This document shows positions 25,828 through 34,413 of a stretch of 64,000 nucleotides of DNA, piece after piece. The position numbers and the translations under genes are program-made. The notes under the pieces were generated by a model, which was not told where the DNA came from, did not search any database, and saw nothing but the letters and a program-made list of their open reading frames with translations. Numbering within the stretch: position 1 is the first letter of the stretch; each line of letters begins with the position of its first letter. Source of the stretch: Nodularia spumigena CCY9414 (GTDB taxonomy: Bacteria; Cyanobacteriota; Cyanobacteriia; Cyanobacteriales; Nostocaceae); contig NZ_CP007203.1 of the NCBI RefSeq assembly GCF_000340565.2, forward strand, positions 3,118,253-3,182,252. Direction: 5' to 3'.

Positions 25828-26379
25828 ATGCAAAGTTTACGATTTTCAGGTTCTAAGGGCAAACTGCCTCTGAGACTTCTTTCTGCTTTAGCCGTGACTA
25901 GCTCAATGCTTGCTGGATTTTCAGTGATGAATGCAGCGCAAAGCTCAGAGGGACTCATACTATTTGGCGGTGTCAAAAGCGAAAATCGGCTATCCTACAC
26001 ATTCGATTTTGGTGGAGAGCCTAACACCATAGACCGAGGCAGATTCAGAATACCAGCCAAGAAAATGAATTTAGCAGCAGCTCAGTTTGCCGTTAGCTAC
26101 CCAGATTATTACGAAGGAACTTTCAACCCCAAAAAGATTGAGGTAAAAGTTGGAGGCAAAAAAGTTCCTCTGACTGAAGTCAAGTGGAACAAGGAAGCTC
26201 GCCTACTAGAAATTTTCCCCGAAGAGCCAGTACCAGCAGGAAAAGAGGTGGAGTTAGTGATCTCGGATATGCGAACTCCCCGTTTTGGGGGGATGTATCA
26301 TTTTAACTGCCAGATTCTCGCTCCTGGGGATGTACCACTACTGCGTTATGTGGGAACCTGGCTTTTGAGTATCTCTTAA
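25828..26379 (+). CDS. DUF2808 exported protein
   Basis: 183 residues from the ATG at 25828, which has GAGGAAG 8 nt upstream; an earlier TTG at 25807 is unlikely. An N-terminal signal peptide is evident (basic start, LLSALAVTSSMLAGFSVMNA, cleavage near AQS). The mature part carries DUF2808 features: DRGRFRIPAKKMNLAAAQFAVSYPDYY... and a C-terminal GGMYHFNCQI...LLRYVGTW. DUF2808 proteins are periplasmic and restricted to cyanobacteria and algae; the function is unknown. It is followed by the rpmH-rnpA block after 286 bp. Confidence 0.85.
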   Translation: MQSLRFSGSKGKLPLRLLSALAVTSSMLAGFSVMNAAQSSEGLILFGGVKSENRLSYTFDFGGEPNTIDRGRFRIPAKKMNLAAAQFAVSYPDYYEGTFNPKKIEVKVGGKKVPLTEVKWNKEARLLEIFPEEPVPAGKEVELVISDMRTPRFGGMYHFNCQILAPGDVPLLRYVGTWLLSIS

Positions 26380-26611
26380 ATATTTGTCAAAGAAGAGGAA
26401 AAGGGTCAGGGGGCGGGGGCAGGGAGAACCCCATAAATAAATTTAGGGGCTTGTATTCCTGTTGGCAGGGAAAATCCGGAATTCTTCCCCCTTGCCCCCT
26501 GCTCCGGTGCTCCCCTGCCTCTTTTGGTTAGTTGTTAATTGCTAATTCAGAAGCATGAACCGTTGACTACAAAATCAGCAATTTTTGATTGATCATTTTT
26601 GGCTGTTGCAG

Positions 26612-26620
26612 TGGTACAAT
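26612..26620 (+). promoter_or_regulatory. rpmH: Extended -10 promoter for rpmH
   Basis: TGG TACAAT gives an extended -10 motif 45 bp before the rpmH ATG. No clear -35 box accompanies it. Between the DUF2808 stop and this site, 26390-26520 is made of C-rich CCCCTGC-type repeats and no gene. Confidence 0.45.
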
Positions 26621-26665
26621 AGCAGATTGTAACTTTTTATAAAAATCGCCTAAGAGGAGAAGAGT

Positions 26666-26800
26666 ATGCAGAGAACCCTGGGCGGCACTTGCCGTAAGAG
26701 AAAAAGAACTTCTGGTTTTCGTGCCAGAATGCAGACACCAACCGGAAGAAACGTGATCCGAGCCAGGAGAAAAAGAGGTCGTCATCGTCTGAGCGTTTAG
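26666..26800 (+). CDS. rpmH: 50S ribosomal protein L34
   Basis: 44 residues, strongly basic: [20 protein letters not shown], then the conserved [21 protein letters not shown] end. It is preceded by an AGAGGAGAAG ribosome site. L34 sits on the large ribosomal subunit. The order rpmH-rnpA-PH protein-yidC-jag is the ancient arrangement found near oriC in many bacteria, though cyanobacteria often have it away from the origin. Too short for most gene finders. Confidence 0.97.
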   Translation: MQRTLGGTCRKRKRTSGFRARMQTPTGRNVIRARRKRGRHRLSV

Positions 26801-26825
26801 GAAGTTTCCAGCAAAAAGAACAGAT

Positions 26826-27230
26826 GTGGCTTTGCCCAAAGCAAATCGATTAAAATCTCGAAAAGATTTTCAGGCAGTTTTCCGGGAAGGAATTCGTCGT
26901 CACAGTTCTCATTTCACATTGAGAGCTTTACGACCTTCAGGTTCAAAAGCGCCTTCCTTGGATACTGCTACCAGTCAGAAACCACTGTCCAGCACACAAT
27001 TTGGCGTTTCCATTAGCACTAAAGTCAGCAAAAGAGCAGTAATTCGTAACCGGATTAAACGCCAGATTACAGCTGCTTTACATGATTTGTTGCCAAATTT
27101 GTCCCCTGGCTGGCGGGTAGTCATAGTTGTCAAACCAACAGCAGCAGAATCTAAGTGCGTAAGCCAACAATTTCTGCAAGAATTAGAGCAGTTGTTGGTA
27201 AAAGCAGAGGTATTTGATGGGCATTCGTGA
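26826..27230 (+). CDS. rnpA: Ribonuclease P protein component
   Basis: 134 residues from a GTG (MALPKANRLKSRKDFQAVF). The RNR motif occurs as KVSKRAVIRNRIKRQI, the hallmark of RnpA. The protein binds the RnpB RNA and helps trim 5' leaders of tRNA precursors. It carries a short insert (LRPSGSKAPSLDTATSQKPL) before the conserved strand, common in cyanobacterial members. It starts 25 bp after rpmH and overlaps the next gene by 14 bp. Confidence 0.95.
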   Translation: MALPKANRLKSRKDFQAVFREGIRRHSSHFTLRALRPSGSKAPSLDTATSQKPLSSTQFGVSISTKVSKRAVIRNRIKRQITAALHDLLPNLSPGWRVVIVVKPTAAESKCVSQQFLQELEQLLVKAEVFDGHS

Positions 27231-27609
27231 AGAAGTTTATTATGAGGGTGGCCCCCACATCGGGGACTTAATTCTCAATTCGTTAATTGGACTAACTGTT
27301 GTGGGGCTACCATTGGCAGTTGGGGCAATTGTGAGGGCTTTATGGCTACGCTTCCGGATCACCGACCGCCGGATTTCTGTAACGGGAGGTTGGAGAGGAC
27401 GCGATCGCACTGATATTATCTATTCAGAAGTGGTTAAAATCGTCAAAGTTCCCCGTGGCATCGGCTTTTGGGGAGATATGGTATTAACCCTCAGAAATGG
27501 TAGTCGCCTAGAAATGCGGGCTGTTCCGAATTTCCGGGAAACTTATGACTACATCAACGAAAGAGTTACAGCTAAAAATCCCCTATATAGCGGTGCTGCT
27601 AAGAAGTGA
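27217..27609 (+). CDS. PH-domain (YdbT/bPH2-like) membrane protein
   Basis: 130 residues from the ATG at 27217, overlapping rnpA. One hydrophobic hairpin (LILNSLIGLTVVGLPLAVGAIVRALWL) is followed by a bacterial PH-like beta domain: FRITDRRISVTGGWRGRDRTDIIYSEVVKI. This gene is regularly found between rnpA and yidC in cyanobacteria, which suggests a link to membrane protein insertion, but no function has been shown that I know of. Confidence 0.85.
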   Translation: MGIREEVYYEGGPHIGDLILNSLIGLTVVGLPLAVGAIVRALWLRFRITDRRISVTGGWRGRDRTDIIYSEVVKIVKVPRGIGFWGDMVLTLRNGSRLEMRAVPNFRETYDYINERVTAKNPLYSGAAKK

Positions 27610-27705
27610 TAGGGAATAGGGAGTGGGGAGTAGGAAACACCGGAGCAGGGGAGAATTTAAAAGAAAATAGCACTTATTGACTCTACTTAAAGTCCTATTC
27701 TCTTC

Positions 27706-27736
27706 TCCCCTGCCCCCTGCCCCCTGCCCCCTGCTT
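27706..27736. repeat. C-rich STRR, heptamer CCCCTGC
   Basis: About four copies of CCCCTGC. A small hairpin, GGCTATCC-N8-GGATAGTC, follows at about 27751-27774. Both lie in the yidC leader. Confidence 0.75.
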
Positions 27737-27844
27737 CTTCTTCCCCATTCGGCTATCCGTAGCGTAGGATAGTCATATAGGAATCATGATTTAGATAAAT
27801 TAGATTCAGTTCAGTTTACAGTAGCTCAGGTTAAATTCAGAATA

Positions 27845-28987
27845 ATGGATTTTGGTATCGGGTTTCTTTCAAACAACGTGATGCTGCCAATCATAGACTT
27901 TTTCTATGGAATTGTGCCTAGTTACGGATTGGCGATCGTTGCCTTGACATTGATAATCCGCTTCGCGCTCTATCCCCTGAGTGCTGGTTCAATTCGTAAT
28001 ATGCGGAAAATGCGAATTGTACAACCTCTGATGCAGAAGCGGATGGCAGAAATTAAAGAGAAGTACAAAGATAATCCGCAAAAGCAGCAAGAGGAAATGG
28101 TCAATGTCCAAAAAGAATTTGGCAACCCATTAGCTGGATGTCTTCCCCTTGTGCTGCAAATGCCAGTATTATTAGCGCTGTTTGCCACATTGCGGGGTTC
28201 ACCTTTTGCAGGTGCGAACTATAGCGTTAACCTCCAAATTTTTCCCTCCGAACAAATTGAACGCATTCAACCCCAAGCTTTTGCCACTGCTCCCCAAAAC
28301 ATCTACATTGCTGATGGGGAACGCACTCGTGTGACAGCTATTCTGCCTGCTGGTAACAAATTAGCAGTAGGAGAAAAAACTAAGCTCCAATATCAGACTG
28401 TTGAAGGCAAACCATTTCAGGCGCTTTTAGCAGAACATCCCGAAAGTAACCTGGTTCCTGAATGGAAAATCACCAAAGGGGAAGAGAGGGTAAAAATAGA
28501 TGCCCAAGGCAATATAGAAGCCTTAGAACCAGGAGACGTGACAATTCAAGGCTCAATTCCTGGACTAGCAGCAGAGAAAGGATTTTTGTTCATTCAAGCT
28601 TTAGGTAGAGTTGGCGCTCAAAATCCTGACGGACAGATTAATTGGGATATTGTCTCCATGATCCTGTTTTTCGGGGTGAGCCTTTATGTCAGCCAAATGA
28701 TTTCCGGGCAGAATTCCAGTGGTGGTAATCCACAACAAGATACAGTTAACAAAATCACACCAGTTATATTTTCTGGGATGTTTTTGTTCTTCCCCCTACC
28801 AGCTGGGGTTTTGATGTATATGGTAATTGGTAATATTTTCCAAACTGCTCAAACTTACATTCTCTCCCGTGAACCTCTACCAGAGGGACTACAAGAAATT
28901 GTCGCCACCCAAGAGAAAGAAACAGCAGCAGAACAGAGAACTTTACCATTTGAGCCAAAGAGTTCTAAGAAAAAGACTACAGGTTGA
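27845..28987 (+). CDS. yidC: Membrane protein insertase YidC/Alb3
   Basis: 380 residues. The conserved core includes [21 protein letters not shown] with the hydrophilic-groove arginine, the cytoplasmic coiled hairpin ([23 protein letters not shown]), and [21 protein letters not shown]. An insert of about 110 residues (around 145-245) between membrane helices is predicted to form a lumenal beta domain, a cyanobacterial peculiarity. It inserts proteins into the plasma and thylakoid membranes with or without SecYEG. The stop codon overlaps the start of the KhpB-like gene, indicating coupled translation. Confidence 0.95.
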   Translation: MDFGIGFLSNNVMLPIIDFFYGIVPSYGLAIVALTLIIRFALYPLSAGSIRNMRKMRIVQPLMQKRMAEIKEKYKDNPQKQQEEMVNVQKEFGNPLAGCLPLVLQMPVLLALFATLRGSPFAGANYSVNLQIFPSEQIERIQPQAFATAPQNIYIADGERTRVTAILPAGNKLAVGEKTKLQYQTVEGKPFQALLAEHPESNLVPEWKITKGEERVKIDAQGNIEALEPGDVTIQGSIPGLAAEKGFLFIQALGRVGAQNPDGQINWDIVSMILFFGVSLYVSQMISGQNSSGGNPQQDTVNKITPVIFSGMFLFFPLPAGVLMYMVIGNIFQTAQTYILSREPLPEGLQEIVATQEKETAAEQRTLPFEPKSSKKKTTG

Positions 28988-29508
28988 TGATGCTGGAAAG
29001 TCCGATGGAAAGAGGGCAGCAGTGGTTAAAAACGCTGCTGCAACTAACAGGAACACCTGCGGAGATTAAGGGGAATCTAGAAATTGACCCGCCTCAATTT
29101 GGCGATTCCCCAAAACTAAATAGTTACTGGTTAACAATTGATCAAACCAATTTAACGACCGAACAAATCCGCTTGTTAATTGGCGCTGATGGTTCCGTTT
29201 TAGATTCGATTCAGTATTTAGCTAATTCGGTGCTAAATCTAGGCTTACCCGAAGAATCACAAGCTTTTTACACTATTGAGTTGAATGGCTACCGCGTCAA
29301 AAGACAAGCGGAAATTCACGCCATGGCACAAGCCGCAGCGAATGAAGTCCGGGCTTCTGGTGGAGAAGTAGAAATAAAATCTCTCAGTTCAGCAGAACGG
29401 CGGCAAATCCACTCTTTCTTGAAAGAATTTGCAGATTTGCAAACCTTCAGCCGTGGGAGAGAACCGCACCGTAATTTGGTGGTTTGTCCAGCTACGACGG
29501 TTGAATAA
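28987..29508 (+). CDS. khpB: KH-R3H RNA-binding protein (Jag/KhpB family)
   Basis: 173 residues from the ATG overlapping the yidC stop. A KH domain with a GADG loop (RLLIGADGSVLDSIQYLAN, about 65-85) precedes an R3H domain (SAERRQIHSFLKEF, about 138-152). The N-terminal Jag domain is short or missing. Such proteins bind many small and messenger RNAs in other bacteria. Its fixed place after yidC supports the call. Confidence 0.88.
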   Translation: MMLESPMERGQQWLKTLLQLTGTPAEIKGNLEIDPPQFGDSPKLNSYWLTIDQTNLTTEQIRLLIGADGSVLDSIQYLANSVLNLGLPEESQAFYTIELNGYRVKRQAEIHAMAQAAANEVRASGGEVEIKSLSSAERRQIHSFLKEFADLQTFSRGREPHRNLVVCPATTVE

Positions 29509-29529
29509 TAGGAGTTAAAATAGGGTTGT

Positions 29530-29660
29530 ATTAGGGACTGACAAATAAAAAAATCTGACAAATTTTCTTGTGGAGCAGGCATCTTGCCTGCTAATAACCA
29601 AGGACGGGCAGGATGGCCATCCCACAATATGGGATAATTTATTTTTTGGAGTCCCTTATT
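29530..29660. mobile_element. MITE-like repeat with terminal inverted repeats
   Basis: The left end ATTAGGGACT (29530-29539) and the right end AGTCCCTTATT (29650-29660) are near-perfect inverted repeats. They enclose A/T-rich shoulders and inner hairpins (GGAGCAGGCATCTTGCCTGC; GGATGGCCATCC). There is no coding capacity. It fills the khpB-DUF177 gap. Confidence 0.6.
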
Positions 29661-29711
29661 AGCAGATTGCTGTTAGTAAAACCTAAATTTTCGTAATTAT
29701 ATCGAAATCCT

Positions 29712-30218
29712 ATGGACGCAATTTTTATTCCGCAGCTCACCAAAGCCCCGGAGCGGACAGAGGAAATTCAAGTTCAAGAGTTTCTACCTGGTCTGGAAAG
29801 CTTGACACCTGTTCGCGGTCGTGTGCGGGTGCATCATCAAGGTAATTACTTGGAAGTGTCCAGTCAGGCAGAAACAATTATTACTTGTACTTGTAACCGT
29901 TGTTTGCAGCAATATAATCAACGTTTGACGGTGAATACCACAGAAGTTATTTGGTTAGATGAAGCTGCTAACCAAATAGAGGAATTGCCTTTAGAACGGG
30001 AAGTGGTGATGGAAGATTTAGTGGAAACTCTCTCACCTAAAGGCTATTTTTATCCGAGTGAATGGTTATACGAGCAGATGTGTTTAGCAATACCTCAGCG
30101 TCAGCTTTGTAACCTCGATTGTCCGGGTATTTTGAGCGATGATGCTGATGGTTCAAAGAAACCGGGGGATAGTCGTTGGGCTTCTTTGGAAGCGTTGAAA
30201 AAGCAACTTCCAGGATGA
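29712..30218 (+). CDS. DUF177 / YceD family protein
   Basis: 168 residues. The family's cysteine pairs are present: CTCNRCLQQY (about 58-67) and CNLDCPG (about 136-142), likely metal-binding. In other bacteria YceD/DUF177 lies next to rpmF and is linked to 23S rRNA accumulation; here rpmF is not adjacent. The stop codon (30216-30218) is 1 bp before element copy 3, so the protein itself appears intact but its trailer has been replaced. Confidence 0.85.
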   Translation: MDAIFIPQLTKAPERTEEIQVQEFLPGLESLTPVRGRVRVHHQGNYLEVSSQAETIITCTCNRCLQQYNQRLTVNTTEVIWLDEAANQIEELPLEREVVMEDLVETLSPKGYFYPSEWLYEQMCLAIPQRQLCNLDCPGILSDDADGSKKPGDSRWASLEALKKQLPG

Positions 30219-30219
30219 T

Positions 30220-30601
30220 TTGAACCTCCCCACGTCTAAAGCCAGGGGATTCTTGCCTACCTGAAAAAGGCGACAACGGGACATTCAAGTATCCCTCTAC
30301 TCACTCAAAGAGCTTTTGCTCTCATTCGCGCATACTTTCTGAGTCCTTCATATTTTAAAGATGAACGCTCCATATCCTGCCATTATTCGCCCTTTAACTA
30401 TTCCGAATCGAGTCGGATATGTCCGTTGCCGGGATTGCTCCGTACTAGGATACTTCAATGCGCTGAAGGTTATTCCTACTTGTTTTCTCGCTAATCTATT
30501 TTAACACTGTGGCTAAAGCCACGCAATCGTTTGACGGAACTTAAAAGTTCTTACCGCCTTCTCCCCATGCCTAAAGTCAGGGGCTTGCGTCTCGTTTTTC
30601 G
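30220..30601 (-). mobile_element. 382-bp IS200/IS605-like element, copy 3
   Basis: Reverse-complement copy, same length and ends, identical to copies 1 and 2 by eye. In element orientation the target is CTTGAC and the sequence following the right end is ATCATCCTGG, the antisense of the last DUF177 codons. Its promoter-like pair points into DUF177, so an antisense RNA over the 3' end of that gene is expected. Confidence 0.85.
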
Positions 30602-30658
30602 GTCAAGGGACGCTATGAATTTAGACGTGATTCATCGCGTCTCTACAAGTTTTTGGGA

Positions 30659-31120
30659 TTATTTGTAAAATAACCTTGCAAATGTTGGGTTTTGTTCCTC
30701 TGCCCAACCTTGTGTATTGAATTTTAGTATCCCCTGAATAATTCGGGGGACAATTGAACTATGATTTTGATAAATAGATTGAACAAAATAACTAACTATT
30801 CCGACTGTAAAACTGATCATCAAAAATATACAAACTTGGCTTATTACTACTTCGTCTCCTGCCAACAAATAAACATCATTTGGGCAAAACAAATGCCGCC
30901 GAAAAAACACCCAGAACACCGTTGCCCACGGTATGACTGTACGAAAGAATCTGATTACCGTCCGATAACTACCACCACTAAGCGCCCAACGCGAAATTCC
31001 CAACATTGTAACTCGCCCGCTCATCGCTAACATGGCCGTGATGAAGGAGCTCAATTGCCGCATCGTCGTGACTTTTATCTCTGGTAGTAGGCATTGCAAC
31101 AGTGCTAGTATGTCAAACAT
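30659..31120 (-). pseudogene. Transposase remnant
   Basis: The N-terminal about 95 residues (MFDILALLQCLLPEIK, TTMRQLSSFITAMLAMSGRV, YRTVIRFFRTVIPWATVFWVFF, YLLAGDEVV) match a cyanobacterial DDE transposase, possibly IS701-like. After GDEVV the expected catalytic region is lost and the frame runs through unrelated-looking sequence ending at 153 residues, so it cannot be active. It lies next to element copy 3 in a 1-kb region of decayed DNA. Confidence 0.7.
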
Positions 31121-31692
31121 CGGCTGTGTGTGGATTTCGAGTTGTTGTTTTGGAAGACTATAACTCTACTACATCAGCCCTCTTTTTTATACTCTTTTTT
31201 TGGCTACAGTATTGAGATTCTAAACAACCTTTTTATCGAAACGCTTATGTATGCTTGTTTTTGCCGTTTTTGCCAAAAATTATCAAGGCTCTTATTTTGG
31301 CTACAGTATTGAGTATTGAACTGATTTTCCATTTAGTGACAGTCAACATTGTGATCGTAGCAGATTTGACATACATCTGAGAGACTTGAGAGGACTAAAA
31401 AACCTAGTTGGGATAAATTGGAAATTTTGGCAAATGCTTAGATGACATGAATACACCAACAGATCAACAGTCAGCTTTAGTTAGAGAGACACTGGAAGGC
31501 AAAAGGATGTCTTGCCCCAGTCGTTTTGACCAAGAGATGCTGTTTGCTATCTATAAGGCGAATTACACATCGAACAAGCAATAGACCTGTTAAATCAATA
31601 AAATTCCTCTAACTTGCCTATCCCAATCTTTTGGGGTGGGGAGTGGTAATATGTCATTCTTAATTACGAATTACGAATTATAAATTAGACTT
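31121..31692. other. Decayed region upstream of ycf46
   Basis: Apart from a doubtful 45-codon frame at 31447, no gene is supported. The sequence TTTTGGCTACAGTATTGAG occurs twice as a direct repeat about 100 bp apart (near 31197-31215 and 31296-31314), perhaps the scar of an excised or decayed insertion. Confidence 0.5.
31447..31584 (+). CDS. Doubtful 45-residue reading frame
   Basis: Reads MNTPTDQQSALVRETLEGKR then MSCPSRFDQEMLFAIYKANY and a short polar end. The composition is protein-like and it starts with ATG, but there is no ribosome site, no family recognised, and the setting is a region of gene relics. It may be the N-terminus of a broken gene. Confidence 0.25.
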   Translation: MNTPTDQQSALVRETLEGKRMSCPSRFDQEMLFAIYKANYTSNKQ

Positions 31693-33207
31693 ATGAATTT
31701 TCGTGAAGAATTTAAATTGCTGCTACGCGCCCGCTATCCTTTGATTTATATTCCCACTTATGAGGAGGAACGGGTAGAAACGGCGATTCGGGAGGAAGCC
31801 GCAAACCAAGGTAATCGGCCTGTATATACTTGGGATTTTGTGGATGGCTACCAGGGAAACCCCAATGATGCGGGGTTTGGTAAGCGTAACCCTTTACAAG
31901 CTTTGGAGTTTGTGGAAAAGTTGCCAGCCTCTGCTCCTGCTGTCTTGATTTTACGCGATTATCATCGGTTTTTAGAAGATGTAGCGATCGCCCGCAAACT
32001 TCGCAATTTAGCCAGACTACTGAAATCTCAACCCAAAAATCTGGTCTTACTATCGCCACGCATCGCCATTCCTGACGATTTAACCGAAGTTCTCACAGTA
32101 GTTGAGTTCCCATTACCCGCAGCTCCAGAAATTAAAACTGAGGTAGAACGCTTACTGCAAAGCACTGGTCAAAACTCCCTATCTGGCAAAATTCTGGATG
32201 ACTTGGTGCGCTCTTGTCAAGGGCTATCGATGGAAAGAATTCGGCGAGTTTTAGCTAGGGCGATCGCATCCCACGGAGAACTGCAACCAGAGGATGTAGA
32301 CTTGGTTTTGGAGGAAAAGCGCCAAACTATCCGCCAAACCCAAATCCTGGACTTTTACCCCGCCACTCAGCGAATTTCTGATATAGGGGGACTAGATAAC
32401 CTCAAAGACTGGCTACTACGCCGGGGAGGCTCATTTACTGATAAAGCTCGTCAGTACGGATTACCACACCCCCGTGGTTTAATGTTATTAGGTATTCAAG
32501 GTACTGGTAAATCTTTAACAGCAAAAGCGATCGCACATCATTGGCATTTACCCCTATTACGCCTCGATGTTGGGCGTTTATTCGGTGGTTTAGTCGGTGA
32601 ATCAGAATCCCGGACTCGCCAAATGATTCAAGTCGCTGAAGCCCTCGCGCCTTGCGTTTTGTGGATTGATGAAATCGATAAAGGTTTTTCGGGACTTGGT
32701 GCTAAAGGTGATGCAGGTACTGCTAGCCGTGTATTTGGGACTTTTATTACTTGGTTAGCCGAAAAAACCTCACCTGTGTTTGTTGTTTCCACAGCTAACG
32801 ACATCCAAGCCCTACCGCCAGAAATGCTCCGTAAAGGGCGATTTGACGAAATTTTCTTTGTCGGTTTACCTACCCAAGATGAAAGAAAAGCAATTTTTAA
32901 CGTTCATTTATCCCGACTTCGCCCCCATAACCTGAAAAGCTATGATATTGACAGATTAGCTTATGAAACCCCCGATTTTTCCGGGGCTGAGATTGAGCAA
33001 ACGTTAATTGAAGCGATGCACATTGGATTTAGTCAAAACCGTGATTTTGCTAACGACGATATTCTGGAAGCTGCTAGCCAAATTATACCCTTGGCGCGAA
33101 CGGCTGTAGAGCAAATTCAACAACTACAAGAATGGGCTGCATCTGGAAGAGCGCGTCTAGCCTCGAAACACAATCCTTTAACTGATACTTTTGGTAAGTT
33201 ACGTTAA
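31693..33207 (+). CDS. ycf46: AAA+ ATPase, Ycf46 family
   Basis: 504 residues, usual length. An N-terminal domain (1-230) typical of Ycf46 ([20 protein letters not shown]) precedes one AAA+ module: Walker [16 protein letters not shown] (about 275), Walker [13 protein letters not shown] (about 330), SRH ending in LRKGRFDE. Ycf46 is encoded in red-algal plastids and cyanobacteria and has been tied to CO2 uptake and photosynthesis regulation; the mechanism is unclear. It stands as a single transcription unit after the scrap region. Confidence 0.93.
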   Translation: MNFREEFKLLLRARYPLIYIPTYEEERVETAIREEAANQGNRPVYTWDFVDGYQGNPNDAGFGKRNPLQALEFVEKLPASAPAVLILRDYHRFLEDVAIARKLRNLARLLKSQPKNLVLLSPRIAIPDDLTEVLTVVEFPLPAAPEIKTEVERLLQSTGQNSLSGKILDDLVRSCQGLSMERIRRVLARAIASHGELQPEDVDLVLEEKRQTIRQTQILDFYPATQRISDIGGLDNLKDWLLRRGGSFTDKARQYGLPHPRGLMLLGIQGTGKSLTAKAIAHHWHLPLLRLDVGRLFGGLVGESESRTRQMIQVAEALAPCVLWIDEIDKGFSGLGAKGDAGTASRVFGTFITWLAEKTSPVFVVSTANDIQALPPEMLRKGRFDEIFFVGLPTQDERKAIFNVHLSRLRPHNLKSYDIDRLAYETPDFSGAEIEQTLIEAMHIGFSQNRDFANDDILEAASQIIPLARTAVEQIQQLQEWAASGRARLASKHNPLTDTFGKLR

Positions 33208-33315
33208 CGCATTCAGCTACAGATGTAATAATTAGGTAATTAATCATTCAGATGTCAATAGTCAATATTTAAGATTTACTATTGACTATTGATCATTGGT
33301 GATGAGATTTTAAAG

Positions 33316-33774
33316 ATGTTTTTGAATGTAGTAAAGTTTATACTAGGTGTTTTCTTAGCGATCGCCATTTTAGCGGGTAGCGGTGTTGCAGTTGCGCTCT
33401 ATTTCATGAATCGAAGTTTTATATCCCCACCTAGACCTATTTTTGCAAATGATAGTCCCTCTTTGCAAGAGCAATCTTCTCAAGGGAATGAGGTAAACAC
33501 GACACCAAAACCAACGCCAACGCCCACCCCAACCCCAACCCCAACGCCCACAGACACATTACCACCAGGGGCTTACCGAGGACGTGTAACTTGGACTGAA
33601 GGCTTGAGTGTGCGAGTTGAACCCAGTATGGATGCTGAACGTATTGCTGGAGTTGGTGTTAATGAAGAACTGATTGTACTGGAGGAAAGTCAGGATAAAA
33701 ATTGGCAAAAGATTCGCACACAAGGGGAACAAGAAGGTTGGATAAAAATAGGTAATACTGAACGGTTGGAATAA
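33316..33774 (+). CDS. Membrane-anchored SH3 domain protein with Pro-Thr linker
   Basis: 152 residues from the ATG at 33316 (MFLNVVKFILGVFLAIAILA); a TTG nine codons upstream is less likely. One N-terminal helix is followed by a Ser-rich stretch, a (PT)n linker of about nine repeats, and a C-terminal bacterial SH3 domain: GLSVRVEPSMDAERIAGVGV...WQKIRTQGEQEGWIKIG. SH3b domains of this type bind peptidoglycan or wall proteins, so the protein probably sits on the outer face of the plasma membrane. It runs into the tandem repeat array. Confidence 0.82.
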   Translation: MFLNVVKFILGVFLAIAILAGSGVAVALYFMNRSFISPPRPIFANDSPSLQEQSSQGNEVNTTPKPTPTPTPTPTPTPTDTLPPGAYRGRVTWTEGLSVRVEPSMDAERIAGVGVNEELIVLEESQDKNWQKIRTQGEQEGWIKIGNTERLE

Positions 33775-33962
33775 ATCCTGACAATCTTCAACCATCTGAT
33801 ACTATGTACAGGCAGAACACCGCTCATTTTTGATGCTAACTGCGGCATTTCCACTTCTATCCTGAACATGACCGCAGTTTTCCAATCTATCTACTATATC
33901 TGCACGCTAGATTGGCAGTATTTTCTCCAATTATTAGAACCTAGTTCTTCCTCATCCATTTG

Positions 33963-33991
33963 ACTTTAACAGATGTAAAATCATTTGTCAA
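33963..33991 (-). promoter_or_regulatory. Promoter-like pair in tandem unit 1
   Basis: On the minus strand TTGACA (33986-33991), a 17-bp spacer and TAAAGT (33963-33968) form a near-consensus sigma-70-type promoter. It would transcribe leftward, antisense to the SH3 gene tail. Confidence 0.5.
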
Positions 33992-34156
33992 CTCCCCAAT
34001 CCTCTTTTTTGGCGTTTTCTCTGGGAGTTAATCTGTACTCTAAATGGGCAATCATTTAGCTAGTGATTTGAAGATAGTTCTCTGGGAGTTAATCTGCACG
34101 CTAGATTGGCAGTATTTTCTCCAATTATTAGAACCTAGTTCTTCCTCATCCATTTG

Positions 34157-34185
34157 ACTTTAACAGATGTAAAATCATTTGTCAA
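34157..34185 (-). promoter_or_regulatory. Promoter-like pair in tandem unit 2
   Basis: Minus-strand TTGACA (34180-34185), 17-bp spacer, TAAAGT (34157-34162). Same arrangement as in unit 1. Confidence 0.5.
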
Positions 34186-34349
34186 CTCCCCAATCCTCTT
34201 TTTGGCGTTTTCTCTGGGAGTTAATCTGTACTCTAAATGGGCAATCATTTAGCTAGTGATTTGAAGATAGTTCTCTGGGAGTTAATCTGCACGCTAGATT
34301 GGCAATATTTTCTTTGAGTATTAGAAACTAGTTCTTCCTTATCGGTTTT

Positions 34350-34378
34350 ATTTTAACAGATGTAAAATCATTTGTCAA
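34350..34378 (-). promoter_or_regulatory. Promoter-like pair in tandem unit 3
   Basis: Minus-strand TTGACA (34373-34378), 17-bp spacer, TAAAAT (34350-34355), the closest to consensus of the three. The flanks of this unit have diverged but the promoter boxes and spacer length are kept. Confidence 0.55.
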
Positions 34379-34413
34379 CTCCCCAATCCTCTTTTTGGCG
34401 TTTTCTCTGGGAG

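Larger units (their letters stand above)
33899..34413. repeat. 193-bp tandem repeat array (about 2.7 units)
   Basis: Units start TCTGCACGCTAG at 33899, 34093 and 34286 (periods 194 and 193; the difference is one T in a T-run). The third unit diverges partly and ends at the sbcC stop codon. Each full unit contains the inner repeat TTCTCTGGGAGTTAATCTG twice, so the unit itself looks like an old duplication. There is no reading frame. The array separates the SH3 gene and sbcC, which converge on it. Confidence 0.9.
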
